DNA from: Weissella minor
GTDB taxonomy: Bacteria > Bacillota > Bacilli > Lactobacillales > Lactobacillaceae
Direction: 5' to 3'
DNA: 64,000 nucleotides
Assembly (NCBI RefSeq): GCF_001437425.1
Contig: NZ_JQCD01000031.1
Location: 35,838-99,837 of the forward strand
In this document: in pieces, positions 18,081 through 25,858 of the stretch
How the letters are laid out: each line of letters opens with the position of its first letter
Numbering within the stretch: the stretch's first letter is position 1
Made by a program: the position numbers and the translations under genes
Notes under the pieces: model-generated
The model's database searches: none
Seen by the model: the letters and a program-made list of their open reading frames with translations, nothing else
What the model was told of the DNA's origin: nothing

Positions 18081-18096
18081 TGTTTCACATGAAACA
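18081..18096. promoter_or_regulatory. parS-like ParB site 5
   Basis: TGTTTCACATGAAACA sits between the shared terminator and the ATPase stop codon. Confidence 0.75.
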
Positions 18097-18099
18097 AGA

Positions 18100-19968
18100 T
18101 TAATGTTTACGTAGAATTCGCATTGAATTTAAGATGGCAAGCAATGTAACACCAACATCAGCGAACACAGCTTCCCACATATTTGCGAGGCCAAAGGCAC
18201 CTAATGCTAAGAAGATAGCTTTGATAACAAGGGCGAAAACAATGTTTTGCATAACAATACGACGTGTCTGTTTTGCAATATCAATGGTTGAAGCGATACG
18301 ACTAGGCTTATCATCCATGATAATCATATCAGCAGCTTCAACCGCAGCATCTGATCCAAGGGCACCCATGGCAATTCCAACATCAGCTTGGACAAGGACC
18401 GGCGCATCATTGATACCATCACCAACAAAGGCAACTTTTTGAGTGTCGCTTTGATTGGCTTGAATCTTTTTAATTTCAGATACTTTGTCAGCTGGAAGTA
18501 AGTTAGTGACAACTTTGTTAAGACCGAGTTTGTTAGCAACAGTGGTCCCAACCGCGTGATTGTCACCAGTTAGCATAACTGTTTCTAAGTCTAATTGCTT
18601 CAAGTCATTAATCGATGTTTGTGAGTCAGGCTTTGGTTCATCAGCAACGATGATACTACCGCTAAATTGACCGTCAATGGCAACAAGAATGGTTGTACCT
18701 GTACTGTCTAGTTCAGGCATATCAACGGTAATGTTGGCAAGGGCTTTTTCATTACCGACAATGACTTCGTGTCCGTTGACGTCAGCTTGAACCCCATGTC
18801 CTGAAGTTTCAACAGAATTGGTGATGGTGTATTGACTTAAATCACCATCAAAACTGTTAACGATTGAGCGTGCGATTGGGTGGGTTGAATTTTGTTCGAC
18901 TGCAGCCGTATAACCGAGTAGGTCATCCTTTGTCATGCCTGAAACAGGTGTTACTTTGGTAACGGTAAAGCTACCTTGGGTTAATGTACCAGTTTTATCG
19001 AATACGACAGTATCAACTTCGTTCAATGCTTCAAGATAGTTACTTCCTTTAATTAAGACACCATTTTTTGATGTCGCACCGAGACCGGCGAAGAAGGCAA
19101 GTGGTACTGAAAGTACCAAAGCACATGGACAAGAAATAACTAAGAAGACCAGCGCACGTTGGATCCAATCGGCCCAAACACCACCGAAAAATAGTGGTGG
19201 CACGAATGCCAATAATGCTGCAAATAGAACAACAACAGGTGTGTAGATATGTGCAAATTTTGTAATGAACTTTTCGGTATCAGCTTTGTTACTGTCTGAG
19301 TTCTGAACTAAATCAAGAATCTTGGCAACAGTTGAATCATTATAGGCGTGGGTCACCGTCATGGTTAGGGTACCATCAAGATTGATTGAACCACTTAAAA
19401 CGTCTGTGTCAGGTTCAACTTCGCGTGGCAATGATTCACCTGTTAAGGCTGCGGTATTTAAGCTTGATTGACCAGTCAAAATAGTTCCGTCGACCGGAAT
19501 CTTTTCACCGGGCTTAATTAAGATTGTATCCCCAATGTTAACTTTTTCAGGGGCAACTTCTTGGTAACTATCTCCAACTTTAAGATTGGCAAATTCTGGT
19601 TTGATGGCAACCAATTCACTAATTGAACGCTTTGAACGATCAACGGCTGTATCTTCAATTAATTCTCCGATTTCAAAGAATAACATAACAGCGATGGCTT
19701 CAGGATACTGACCTAAAATTAAAGCACCAATGGTTGCGATACTCATTAAGGCATTCTCATCAAAGAAATCACCTTGCGAGAAATGCTTTAACGCATTAAT
19801 TAAGACCGGTGCACCAGCGAGTAGATAAGCCACAAAGTAAAGGGCAGTTTGTAGCATGCCAGGGTTTAATAAGAAAGCGATTAATCCGACGATTACACTA
19901 GTTGTTAAAACCAGCACCCTTTTCTTCTGGCTTGTTGTTAAGCGTAATCCTTCCAATGTTTTTTTCAT
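18100..19968 (-). CDS. cadA: Heavy-metal P-type ATPase (CadA/ZntA type)
   Basis: A P1B-type cation pump that exports soft metals such as Zn, Cd or Co. The 622-residue protein has SCPCALVLSVP (the CPC metal site in a membrane helix), the phosphorylation motif FDKTGTLTQG, TGES in the actuator domain (AALTGESLP), the HP motif NSTHPIARS, and GDGINDAPVLVQADVGIA. There is no N-terminal metal-binding domain, which makes it shorter than CadA of about 700 residues. An ArsR repressor is encoded divergently, and an inverted repeat lies in the spacer of the cadA promoter, so metal-induced derepression is expected. Confidence 0.92.
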   Translation of the reverse strand: MKKTLEGLRLTTSQKKRVLVLTTSVIVGLIAFLLNPGMLQTALYFVAYLLAGAPVLINALKHFSQGDFFDENALMSIATIGALILGQYPEAIAVMLFFEIGELIEDTAVDRSKRSISELVAIKPEFANLKVGDSYQEVAPEKVNIGDTILIKPGEKIPVDGTILTGQSSLNTAALTGESLPREVEPDTDVLSGSINLDGTLTMTVTHAYNDSTVAKILDLVQNSDSNKADTEKFITKFAHIYTPVVVLFAALLAFVPPLFFGGVWADWIQRALVFLVISCPCALVLSVPLAFFAGLGATSKNGVLIKGSNYLEALNEVDTVVFDKTGTLTQGSFTVTKVTPVSGMTKDDLLGYTAAVEQNSTHPIARSIVNSFDGDLSQYTITNSVETSGHGVQADVNGHEVIVGNEKALANITVDMPELDSTGTTILVAIDGQFSGSIIVADEPKPDSQTSINDLKQLDLETVMLTGDNHAVGTTVANKLGLNKVVTNLLPADKVSEIKKIQANQSDTQKVAFVGDGINDAPVLVQADVGIAMGALGSDAAVEAADMIIMDDKPSRIASTIDIAKQTRRIVMQNIVFALVIKAIFLALGAFGLANMWEAVFADVGVTLLAILNSMRILRKH

Positions 19969-19996
19969 AACAGACCTCTTTTAAATAATTATTTTA

Positions 19997-20026
19997 ATAC
20001 ATGAATACTTCTTCATGTGTAAATCT
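19997..20026 (-). promoter_or_regulatory. cadA promoter with ArsR-type operator
   Basis: On the minus strand, TTACAC and TATTAA are 17 bp apart. The inverted repeat ACATGAA-6-TTCATGT (19999-20018) fills the spacer, as in metal-sensing ArsR/SmtB operators. Confidence 0.65.
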
Positions 20027-20127
20027 TATCATATGTTATGTGGGATTACAATGTGTAAACCTAAAAGATTATGCTGATTTTTTGTTAGTGTGGTAAGATA
20101 GATTTATCGTTTTTAGAAAGGGGGAAC

Positions 20128-20472
20128 ATGATGGCTGAGGAATTGAAATTGATTACAGCACCGGAATTAGAAGCTGCCCATGATATTTTTAAATTATTGA
20201 GTAATCCAACGCGTTTACAAATTCTCTACATATTAGAGCAAGGTTCATTAAATGTAGGTCAAATTGTTTCAGTATTAGATATGGAACAATCTGCGATTTC
20301 ACACCAACTGGCATTATTACGTGAAGGACATCTAATTAAGATGGAACGCGTGGGTAAGTCAATTTACTATGGCTTGGATGATCCGCATGTTCTTGATATT
20401 ATTAATGAAACCCTTGAACACGTTGGCCACATTGCTAAAGGGCAACCTTGGCAAGCCGAATCAAATGATTAA
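20128..20472 (+). CDS. ArsR/SmtB family metal-sensing repressor
   Basis: The 114-residue winged-helix protein has KLLSNPTRLQILYILEQGSL and the recognition segment MEQSAISHQLALLREGHLIK. The C-terminal alpha-5 helix DPHVLDIINETLEHVGH carries Asp and His residues placed like the CzrA/SmtB interfacial Zn site (DxH...HxxxH/E pattern). There is no alpha-3 CxC motif, which argues against As or Cd sensing of CadC type and for zinc or cobalt. It is divergent from the P-type ATPase and presumably represses it. Either of two adjacent ATGs after AAAGGGGGAAC could be the start. Confidence 0.88.
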   Translation: MMAEELKLITAPELEAAHDIFKLLSNPTRLQILYILEQGSLNVGQIVSVLDMEQSAISHQLALLREGHLIKMERVGKSIYYGLDDPHVLDIINETLEHVGHIAKGQPWQAESND

Positions 20473-20502
20473 ACAAGCTAATTAAATCCGCAAGACAAAA
20501 AG

Positions 20503-20567
20503 AAAACTGCTATGCTGATGGGTTGCCAAAAAGGACAATCTACATGCATAACAGTTTTTTCTTTCCT
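20503..20567. terminator. Long hairpin between converging arsR and the ABC ATPase gene
   Basis: AAAACTG-C-TATGC pairs with GCATA-A-CAGTTTT around a 30-nt apical part and ends in a T-run on the plus strand. Confidence 0.65.
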
Positions 20568-20590
20568 TATTAATGAAGAAAAGGTGTGTT

Positions 20591-21325
20591 TTAAATTTTA
20601 TAGGCGTTCAAGAAACGATCAATTCGTTCCGTTGGATGGTTGAAGAACTCATCGGGTGTTCCGTCGAAGTCAATTGCACCATCTTCAAGAAAGAGCATAC
20701 GATCAGCAGCATTTTTAGCGAACTCCATATTGTGGGTCACGATAATCATTGATTCATGCTTTTCAGCCAAGCGCTTTAAAATTCGTAGAATTTGCGCTTC
20801 GATTTCAGGGTCGAGGGCTGACGTTGGTTCATCTAACAAAAGGTAGTCTGGGTGCATGGCTAACGCACGCGCAATGGCGATACGTTGCGTTTGACCACCT
20901 GATAATTGATAAGGATAGCGGTCGGCAGTATCATCTAGCCCAACGGCTTGGAGGAGTTCGTGACCGTGTTCGATGGCTTCGGCTTTACTTTGCTTAAGCA
21001 CGTGTACCGGTGCTTCAATCATATTACCCATGACGGTTAAGTGGTCGAACATACGTGGCTGTTGGAAAACCATGCCAGTTTTGTGGCGAATCCAAAGCAA
21101 TGTATCCTTACTAACCGGCTTACTGTAATCAATGGTGCGGTCGTCAAGCGTATACATGCCATTTTCAGGATGCTCCAATAAATTGAGGGAACGCAACAAC
21201 GTTGACTTTCCAGATCCAGAAGGTCCGACAATGACTGTGGTTTCATTTGGATTAAAAGTTACGTTGATGTCATTTAAGGCTTGATGCTCTTTATAAATCT
21301 TATTAACGTGTTCTAGTTTTAACAT
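20591..21325 (-). CDS. tcyC: Amino acid (cystine-type) ABC transporter ATP-binding protein
   Basis: The ATPase of a polar amino acid importer, 244 residues. It has Walker A VGPSGSGKSTLL, the signature LSGGQTQRIAIARAL, Walker B YLLLDEPTSALDPE and the switch His in VTHNMEFA. Its start lies 11 bp after the permease stop, with AAAGGGG in front. With the permease gene and the divergent binding-protein gene it forms one importer. The cystine assignment rests on the binding protein. The operon is preceded by a leader ORF and attenuator at 22058-22202. Confidence 0.9.
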   Translation of the reverse strand: MLKLEHVNKIYKEHQALNDINVTFNPNETTVIVGPSGSGKSTLLRSLNLLEHPENGMYTLDDRTIDYSKPVSKDTLLWIRHKTGMVFQQPRMFDHLTVMGNMIEAPVHVLKQSKAEAIEHGHELLQAVGLDDTADRYPYQLSGGQTQRIAIARALAMHPDYLLLDEPTSALDPEIEAQILRILKRLAEKHESMIIVTHNMEFAKNAADRMLFLEDGAIDFDGTPDEFFNHPTERIDRFLNAYKI

Positions 21326-21336
21326 GATAGACCCCT

Positions 21337-22029
21337 TTATTTGACGAAACGATCAGCCCAACGTTGGATGTAACGCTGAGGGATTGAAAGAATAGTAACG
21401 AAGATGGCATAGATGGCAGCAACCAATAGGTACATTTGCAAAGGTTCGAAAGTAACAGCGGCCATCTGCTGTGAGAGATAGAACATTTCAACAATAGTTA
21501 CGGTTGAAGCAAGTGATGTATCTTTGATTAATGAAATAAAAGAATTTGCCAGTGTTGGAATTGAGACACGTGCTGCCTGCGGCAATATGATACGGGTAAA
21601 TGTTTGGCCTTCCGTCATACCCAAGGCCTGAGCGGCTTCGCGTTGCGTACCAGGAATTGATGAAATAGCGGCACGAATAGCTTCACTGGCATAGGCCCCA
21701 GAGTTTAGTGAAAGGACGGCGATGGCTGCGACCCATGCAGATGGTTGTAACCACTCAATGCCGAGTTTAGGTAGCCCGTAAAAGACAACGAACAACTGCA
21801 CTAGCATTGGGGTTGAACGGAATGCCCATACATAAAAGGCTAATAAGTTATTTAGGATAAACCAGAGCACTTTTTTGAAGCCGGTCACTTGTGGATCGTA
21901 AGAACGAAACACACCGACGAATCCGGCAAAGACCAGTGCGAAGGCAAAAGAAATTAATGCAAGCGGAATTGTATATTTAAGTCCGGCCACGATTAATTGG
22001 GGGGCGTATGTGGTTATGAAATCTATCAT
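21337..22029 (-). CDS. tcyB: Amino acid (cystine-type) ABC transporter permease
   Basis: The 230-residue His/Glu/Gln/Arg/opine-family permease has about five membrane helices. The conserved EAA loop reads EAAQALGMTEGQTFTRIILPQA near residues 140-160. SFISLIKDTSLASTVTIVEMF near 170-190 is typical of cystine and other polar amino acid permeases. The start follows GAAAGGAC on the minus strand. Its transcript should begin near 22226 and must cross a terminator-like hairpin 30 nt before this ATG, so expression is probably controlled by attenuation. Confidence 0.9.
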   Translation of the reverse strand: MIDFITTYAPQLIVAGLKYTIPLALISFAFALVFAGFVGVFRSYDPQVTGFKKVLWFILNNLLAFYVWAFRSTPMLVQLFVVFYGLPKLGIEWLQPSAWVAAIAVLSLNSGAYASEAIRAAISSIPGTQREAAQALGMTEGQTFTRIILPQAARVSIPTLANSFISLIKDTSLASTVTIVEMFYLSQQMAAVTFEPLQMYLLVAAIYAIFVTILSIPQRYIQRWADRFVK

Positions 22030-22057
22030 GAAAAAGTCCTTTCAACAGTACCGGCGC

Positions 22058-22106
22058 AAAATAAAAAGCGCCTAAGAAGCCAAAAATAGTTGGTCCTAGC
22101 GCGCTT
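22058..22106 (-). terminator. Attenuator terminator in the leader of tcyB-tcyC
   Basis: On the minus strand, AAGCGC...CTAGGA...CCAA pairs with TTGG...TC...TTAG...GCGCTT and is followed by TTTTTATTTT. It lies between the leader ORF and the permease ATG, so full transcription requires read-through. Confidence 0.75.
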
Positions 22107-22139
22107 ATTACGTTTTATCGAGTTGTTCACCAAAACGAC

Positions 22140-22202
22140 CTAACGCAAAAAGCGCGTTAGGCAGATACATGCAGCTTGATTGTTCGTGTTTGTATGCATC
22201 AT
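22140..22202 (-). CDS. 20-codon leader ORF with a Cys-Ile-Cys run
   Basis: The ORF encodes a peptide ending AACICLTRFLR. It begins with two ATG codons after a perfect AAGGAG spaced 9 nt away (22212-22217). The hairpin CCTAACGC/GCGTTAGG begins at the last base of the second Cys codon and ends 1 nt past the stop. Strand CCTAACGCGC can instead pair with GCGCGCTAGG, the 5' arm of the attenuator, at 9 of 10 positions. Position, ribosome site and codon content fit a translated regulatory leader for the cystine importer. Regulation by cysteine is an inference. Confidence 0.65.
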   Translation of the reverse strand: MMHTNTNNQAACICLTRFLR

Positions 22203-22232
22203 TTTGTGAAACTCCTTGTATTTGATATCTTG

Positions 22233-22261
22233 ATTATATTGAATTTACTAACAAAATGCAA
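22233..22261 (-). promoter_or_regulatory. Promoter of the tcyB-tcyC leader
   Basis: On the minus strand, TTGCAT (22256-22261) and TATAAT (22233-22238) are 17 bp apart, which places the start about 25 nt before the leader ATG. Confidence 0.75.
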
Positions 22262-22378
22262 GGAAAAACGCGCGCTTTATGCCACTCACAAAAAATATGA
22301 ACTTTTTATTAGTAAGTTGAAGGGTATCTAGAATGGGCTTTGGCGCTTTTGAAAAATATGAAAAAATGAATTTGGGGT

Positions 22379-22407
22379 TTGACAGGTTTAAAAAAGGCCG
22401 TTATGAT
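22379..22407 (+). promoter_or_regulatory. Promoter of the cystine-binding protein gene
   Basis: TTGACA (22379-22384) and TATGAT (22402-22407) are 17 bp apart. The predicted 5' leader is about 127 nt long. Confidence 0.75.
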
Positions 22408-22443
22408 TTGGGCATAATCTAAATTTGAAACGAGAAAGAAGCC

Positions 22444-22470
22444 ATGAAAACTTTAGCCAAACGATGTTAG
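22444..22470 (+). CDS. 8-codon leader ORF MKTLAKRC ending in a Cys codon
   Basis: ATG follows GAAAGAAG closely, and the ORF ends TGT-TAG, so its only Cys codon is the last sense codon. It lies in the long 5' leader of the binding-protein gene. The divergent half of the same transporter also has a Cys-containing leader ORF. It is too short to stand on coding statistics; the case rests on position and on the parallel. Confidence 0.45.
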   Translation: MKTLAKRC

Positions 22471-22541
22471 CCCTGACGATTTTAATTTAATTAGTATGTA
22501 ATTTCGCAATATTAATCAAGAGAAAAAAGGGATAATAAATT

Positions 22542-23351
22542 ATGAATACATTAGTTAAAACATCATTAATCGTGGCCGCAACAGGTGTTGTTGGAGTTGG
22601 TCTTATTTCAAGCCAAGCGTCAGCAGATTCTTATAAGTCTGACTTAAAGAACAAGGGTGAATTGACGGTCGGACTTGAAGGGACATATGCGCCATTCTCA
22701 TATAAGAACAAGTCAGGTAAGTTAGTTGGTTACGATGTTGATGTTGCCAAAGCTGTTGCCAAAGAAATGGGATTGAAGCCAGTCTTCGTTGAGACAAAGT
22801 TTGATTCATTGGTTGCTGGTTTGGATGCCAATAAGTATGACGTTGTCTACAATGATATGGGTAAGACGAAGGAACGTGAAAAGAACTATGCCTTTGGTGG
22901 TCAATACTTGAATTCTGAAGCGGTTATTCTTGTTAAGAAGGACTCAGACATTAAGACAGTTAAGGATTTGAAGGGTAAGAAGGCCGCACAAACGACTTCA
23001 TCTAACTATGGTCAAGCTGCTAAGAAGAATAAGGCTGAATTGGTTAGTGCACCAGGCTTTGCGGAGGCTTTGGACTTAGTTAGCTCAGGTAAAGCAGATG
23101 CAACTTTGAATGCAGATGATGCATGGAGCATTTACAAGAAGGAACATCCTAAGACTGACTTGAAGGCAATCCGTACCGATGATTTGGATTCATCAGGTGC
23201 TGCGCCAATGTTAAATAAGAAAGATAAGCAGTTAGCTAAGGAAATTACAAAGGCTCAAGATAAGTTGAAGGAAGATGGAACTTTGACAAAGTTGTCTAAG
23301 CAATACTTTGATAAGGATCTTAGTGGAAGCAAAGACGATAAGAAGGACTAA
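22542..23351 (+). CDS. Secreted cystine-binding protein of the ABC importer (BspA-like)
   Basis: The 269-residue solute-binding protein of family 3 captures cystine or a related amino acid outside the cell. The mature start GELTVGLEGTYAPFSYKNKSGKLVGYDVDVAKAVAKEMG is typical of cystine-binding proteins (shown split: GELTVGLEGTYAPFSY, then GYDVDVAKAVAKE). The signal peptide (about residues 1-28) ends QASA-DS with an AxA cleavage site and no lipobox Cys. Gram-positive binding proteins are usually lipoproteins. Precedent exists in the lysine-rich, non-lipidated BspA cystine-binding protein of Limosilactobacillus. The tail is highly charged. It has its own promoter and terminator. Confidence 0.88.
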   Translation: MNTLVKTSLIVAATGVVGVGLISSQASADSYKSDLKNKGELTVGLEGTYAPFSYKNKSGKLVGYDVDVAKAVAKEMGLKPVFVETKFDSLVAGLDANKYDVVYNDMGKTKEREKNYAFGGQYLNSEAVILVKKDSDIKTVKDLKGKKAAQTTSSNYGQAAKKNKAELVSAPGFAEALDLVSSGKADATLNADDAWSIYKKEHPKTDLKAIRTDDLDSSGAAPMLNKKDKQLAKEITKAQDKLKEDGTLTKLSKQYFDKDLSGSKDDKKD

Positions 23352-23374
23352 TCAAAATTAATATAGAAGTATTG

Positions 23375-23405
23375 AAAACCGCTTCAGGATTGAAGCGGTT
23401 TTTTA
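23375..23405 (+). terminator. Terminator of the cystine-binding protein gene
   Basis: AAAACCGCTTC pairs with GAAGCGGTTTT and is followed by a T-run. Confidence 0.88.
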
Positions 23406-23413
23406 TTGCATGC

Positions 23414-23443
23414 TTGTCAGATATACCGTGAGTGGTGCATAAT
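23414..23443 (+). promoter_or_regulatory. Probable menA promoter
   Basis: TTGTCA and CATAAT are 18 bp apart, about 36 bp before the GTG start. Confidence 0.5.
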
Positions 23444-23478
23444 TTGTATCTGTAATTGAGTTAAGAGAGGATTATCAC

Positions 23479-24366
23479 GTGAAAAATTTATTGAAGTTAC
23501 TTGAAGTGCAATCTTTAGTGGCGGCGGCCTTACCATTAATGTTGGGATTTTTATACACACTAAATGTGTACCAACAATTTAATGGTGTAAACGCTTTGGT
23601 TTTTGCACTTATCGCATTTGCTTTGCAAATGGGCGTTAATGTGTGGAACAATCTGCAAGATTTCCGTGCTGCCAGCAGCGAAGAATGGAAAAATGGGGTT
23701 AACAATATTGTCGGAGCTGCCGGCTATACAGTTCGTCAGGTGGGACTGGTCTTGTTTATTTTAGTCGGATTCGCCGGAATTGCTGGTTTATGGTTGGTCA
23801 CACGGACCGGTTGGCCATTATTGATTATGGGCTTAATTGGTTTTTTGGTGGCTTATTGGTATGCTGGAACGCCATTACCTTTATCGCGAACACCTTTTGG
23901 TGAGTTGGCTTCAGGATTGACGATGGGCTATTTAATTTTCTTGGCCGCTGTTTATGTCAATGTGGCCCCGCTCTTAACTTGGACTTTGATTTGGCATGCC
24001 ATGGTTGCATCAGCGATTGCATGGTTTGCGATTGCTGACATCATGTTGGCCAATAATATTGGTGATTATGAGGAAGATTTGGCTGAAGGGCGCCGCACAT
24101 TGGTCGCATTACTAGGTAAGCCGAATGCGTTACGCTTATTTGTCGGCATTTATGTGGCTGGATATGTGGTCTTAATCATTGCAGTTGTGTTGGGGATTTT
24201 ACCATGGCCAAGTTTGTTGGCATTAATTTCAGCACCGGTTGTTTTCAAGCAGGTCCGCCAATTCCAAGCGGATCCGCAAAAGAAGAATTTTCCACTAGCA
24301 ATTAAAAATGTTGTCCTAATATCAATAACTTTGGCATTAGGTTTGATTATTGCATTATTTATATAG
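23479..24366 (+). CDS. menA: 1,4-dihydroxy-2-naphthoate polyprenyltransferase (MenA-type UbiA prenyltransferase)
   Basis: It attaches a polyprenyl chain to dihydroxynaphthoate in menaquinone synthesis. The 295-residue UbiA-family membrane protein has about eight or nine helices. The first prenyl-diphosphate site is NVWNNLQDFR near residue 54 and the second is DIMLANNIGDYEEDLAEGRRTL near 190; both are rich in Asp and Asn, as in MenA. GTG start follows AGAGAGGATTATCAC. It is a single gene with its own terminator, while menB, menE and a MenI candidate lie 23 kb away. Whether earlier men genes exist elsewhere cannot be seen. Confidence 0.85.
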   Translation: MKNLLKLLEVQSLVAAALPLMLGFLYTLNVYQQFNGVNALVFALIAFALQMGVNVWNNLQDFRAASSEEWKNGVNNIVGAAGYTVRQVGLVLFILVGFAGIAGLWLVTRTGWPLLIMGLIGFLVAYWYAGTPLPLSRTPFGELASGLTMGYLIFLAAVYVNVAPLLTWTLIWHAMVASAIAWFAIADIMLANNIGDYEEDLAEGRRTLVALLGKPNALRLFVGIYVAGYVVLIIAVVLGILPWPSLLALISAPVVFKQVRQFQADPQKKNFPLAIKNVVLISITLALGLIIALFI

Positions 24367-24372
24367 TAGAAT

Positions 24373-24413
24373 AATGTGTCTGGTAAGATGTTTACATCAT
24401 TCCGGGCATTTTT
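24373..24413 (+). terminator. menA terminator
   Basis: An imperfect hairpin with GATGT/ACATC at the top and TCTGG/CCGGG below is followed by TTTTT. Confidence 0.6.
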
Positions 24414-24454
24414 AATTTCAGTTTATAAAAAAATATTTTTAAGGGGTAGGCAAT

Positions 24455-25597
24455 ATGCAATATTTAAAACAGTCGCGTTTTTTTTATTGGACAATTGAAA
24501 CATTAGCAATTGTCGTATTGATTTGGGTGTTGTCACAATTAAGTTTTGTGTTGCAGCCAGTTGGCCAATTTATTGGTGCTGTATTCGTTCCTTTGATTAT
24601 TTCAGGATTCTTATTTTATTTGATGAATCCGGCGGTGAAGTTTTTATCGAAGATTAAAATCGGAAAATTTCATCTAGGTCGTGGGACAAGTGTCGCAATT
24701 GTTATGATTTCTTTCATCGCAATTATCTTATTGAGTTTCTTCTCATTGATCCCTAGCTTGGTGCAACAATTGACGAAAGTTGTTGCAAGTGCGCCAGATA
24801 CGATTTCTGCCACGCAAGCATGGCTCCGTGATTTCAGCAACAATGAAATGGTGCAAAATATTACGAAGCAAATCGATTTGGACAAGATTCAAAAGCATGC
24901 CCAAAAGTATGCGGAGAGTATCGTAATGGGAACGGCTAATGGATTCGGTTCATTGTTGGGAACGTTGACAAGTGTTGTTGTTACATCAATTACGGTACCA
25001 GTTATGACCATCTACATGTTGTTGGATGGGAATAAGTTGTCACCATTTATTCAAAAATTATTTGAACGTAAGAATCAACCAATGGTTGCTGACATCTTAG
25101 GTCGTTTGGATAAGACAATTTCAAACTACATTACAGGACAAGCTTTGGAAATGTTGTTTGTCGGTGTATTTACAACCTTAGGATACGTTTTGATTGGTCA
25201 AAACTATACATTGTTGCTTGGTGTGATTGCTGGTCTAACTAATGTGATTCCATATGTGGGACCTTATATTGGTTATATTCCAGCTGTGATTGTGGCTTTG
25301 ATGCAAGGTGGCGTTAAGCAAGCCATTTTGGTAACAATCATTGTGTTGGTCGTGCAACAAGTCGATGGAAACATTGTCTTCCCACGTATTATGGGAAGTA
25401 CATTGAATATTCATCCGCTAACGATTCTAGTGTTATTATTGGCAGCCGGAAATATCGCTGGAATACCGGGGATGATTTTGGCTGTGCCAGCATATGCAAT
25501 TGTTCGAACGATTGTTATTTATGCCTGGGAGTTGTGGAATTTGCAAAAGCATGGTCCCAAACCAGAAGTATTGGAACCAAATGAAGTGAGTGAATAA
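24455..25597 (+). CDS. AI-2E family transporter (YdbI/TqsA-like)
   Basis: The 380-residue membrane protein of the AI-2 exporter (UPF0118) superfamily has about seven to eight helices. An extended amphipathic stretch lies at about residues 105-160 (LRDFSNNEMVQNITKQIDLDK, shown in part). The signature GLTNVIPYVGPYIGYIPAVIVAL is near residues 255-277, and VDGNIVFPRIMGSTLNIHPL near 300. Members export signalling molecules or ions, and several are Na+/H+ antiporters, so the substrate is open. ATG follows AAGGGGTAGGCAAT. It is monocistronic between two terminators. Confidence 0.85.
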   Translation: MQYLKQSRFFYWTIETLAIVVLIWVLSQLSFVLQPVGQFIGAVFVPLIISGFLFYLMNPAVKFLSKIKIGKFHLGRGTSVAIVMISFIAIILLSFFSLIPSLVQQLTKVVASAPDTISATQAWLRDFSNNEMVQNITKQIDLDKIQKHAQKYAESIVMGTANGFGSLLGTLTSVVVTSITVPVMTIYMLLDGNKLSPFIQKLFERKNQPMVADILGRLDKTISNYITGQALEMLFVGVFTTLGYVLIGQNYTLLLGVIAGLTNVIPYVGPYIGYIPAVIVALMQGGVKQAILVTIIVLVVQQVDGNIVFPRIMGSTLNIHPLTILVLLLAAGNIAGIPGMILAVPAYAIVRTIVIYAWELWNLQKHGPKPEVLEPNEVSE

Positions 25598-25603
25598 AGA
25601 TTA

Positions 25604-25633
25604 AGGGGCAATGGGAACATTGCTCCTTTTTTT
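25604..25633 (+). terminator. Terminator of the AI-2E transporter gene
   Basis: GGGGCAATG pairs with CATTGCTCC and is followed by a T-run. Confidence 0.88.
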
Positions 25634-25766
25634 GTTAAAAAAGCGGTGAAAATAAAATTTTTTAGGAAATTTTATGATTAAGCGTCAAAGTTGATATGAC
25701 CGGCTTTATGCGGATGTGAGTTTGTTAAAAACCTAGCAAAGTATCACGATAATTGTTGCAAATATA

Positions 25767-25794
25767 TTGCAAAATAATGTGAGTAATTTATAAT
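25767..25794 (+). promoter_or_regulatory. Promoter of the amino acid permease at 25859
   Basis: TTGCAA and TATAAT are 16 bp apart. A GCGT/ACGC hairpin follows in the 5' leader. Confidence 0.65.
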
Positions 25795-25858
25795 GAGTAC
25801 TTAATCAGCGTGCAATGTACGCGTAAAAAATTGGGAATAAGAAAGCGAGGCGCAATTT

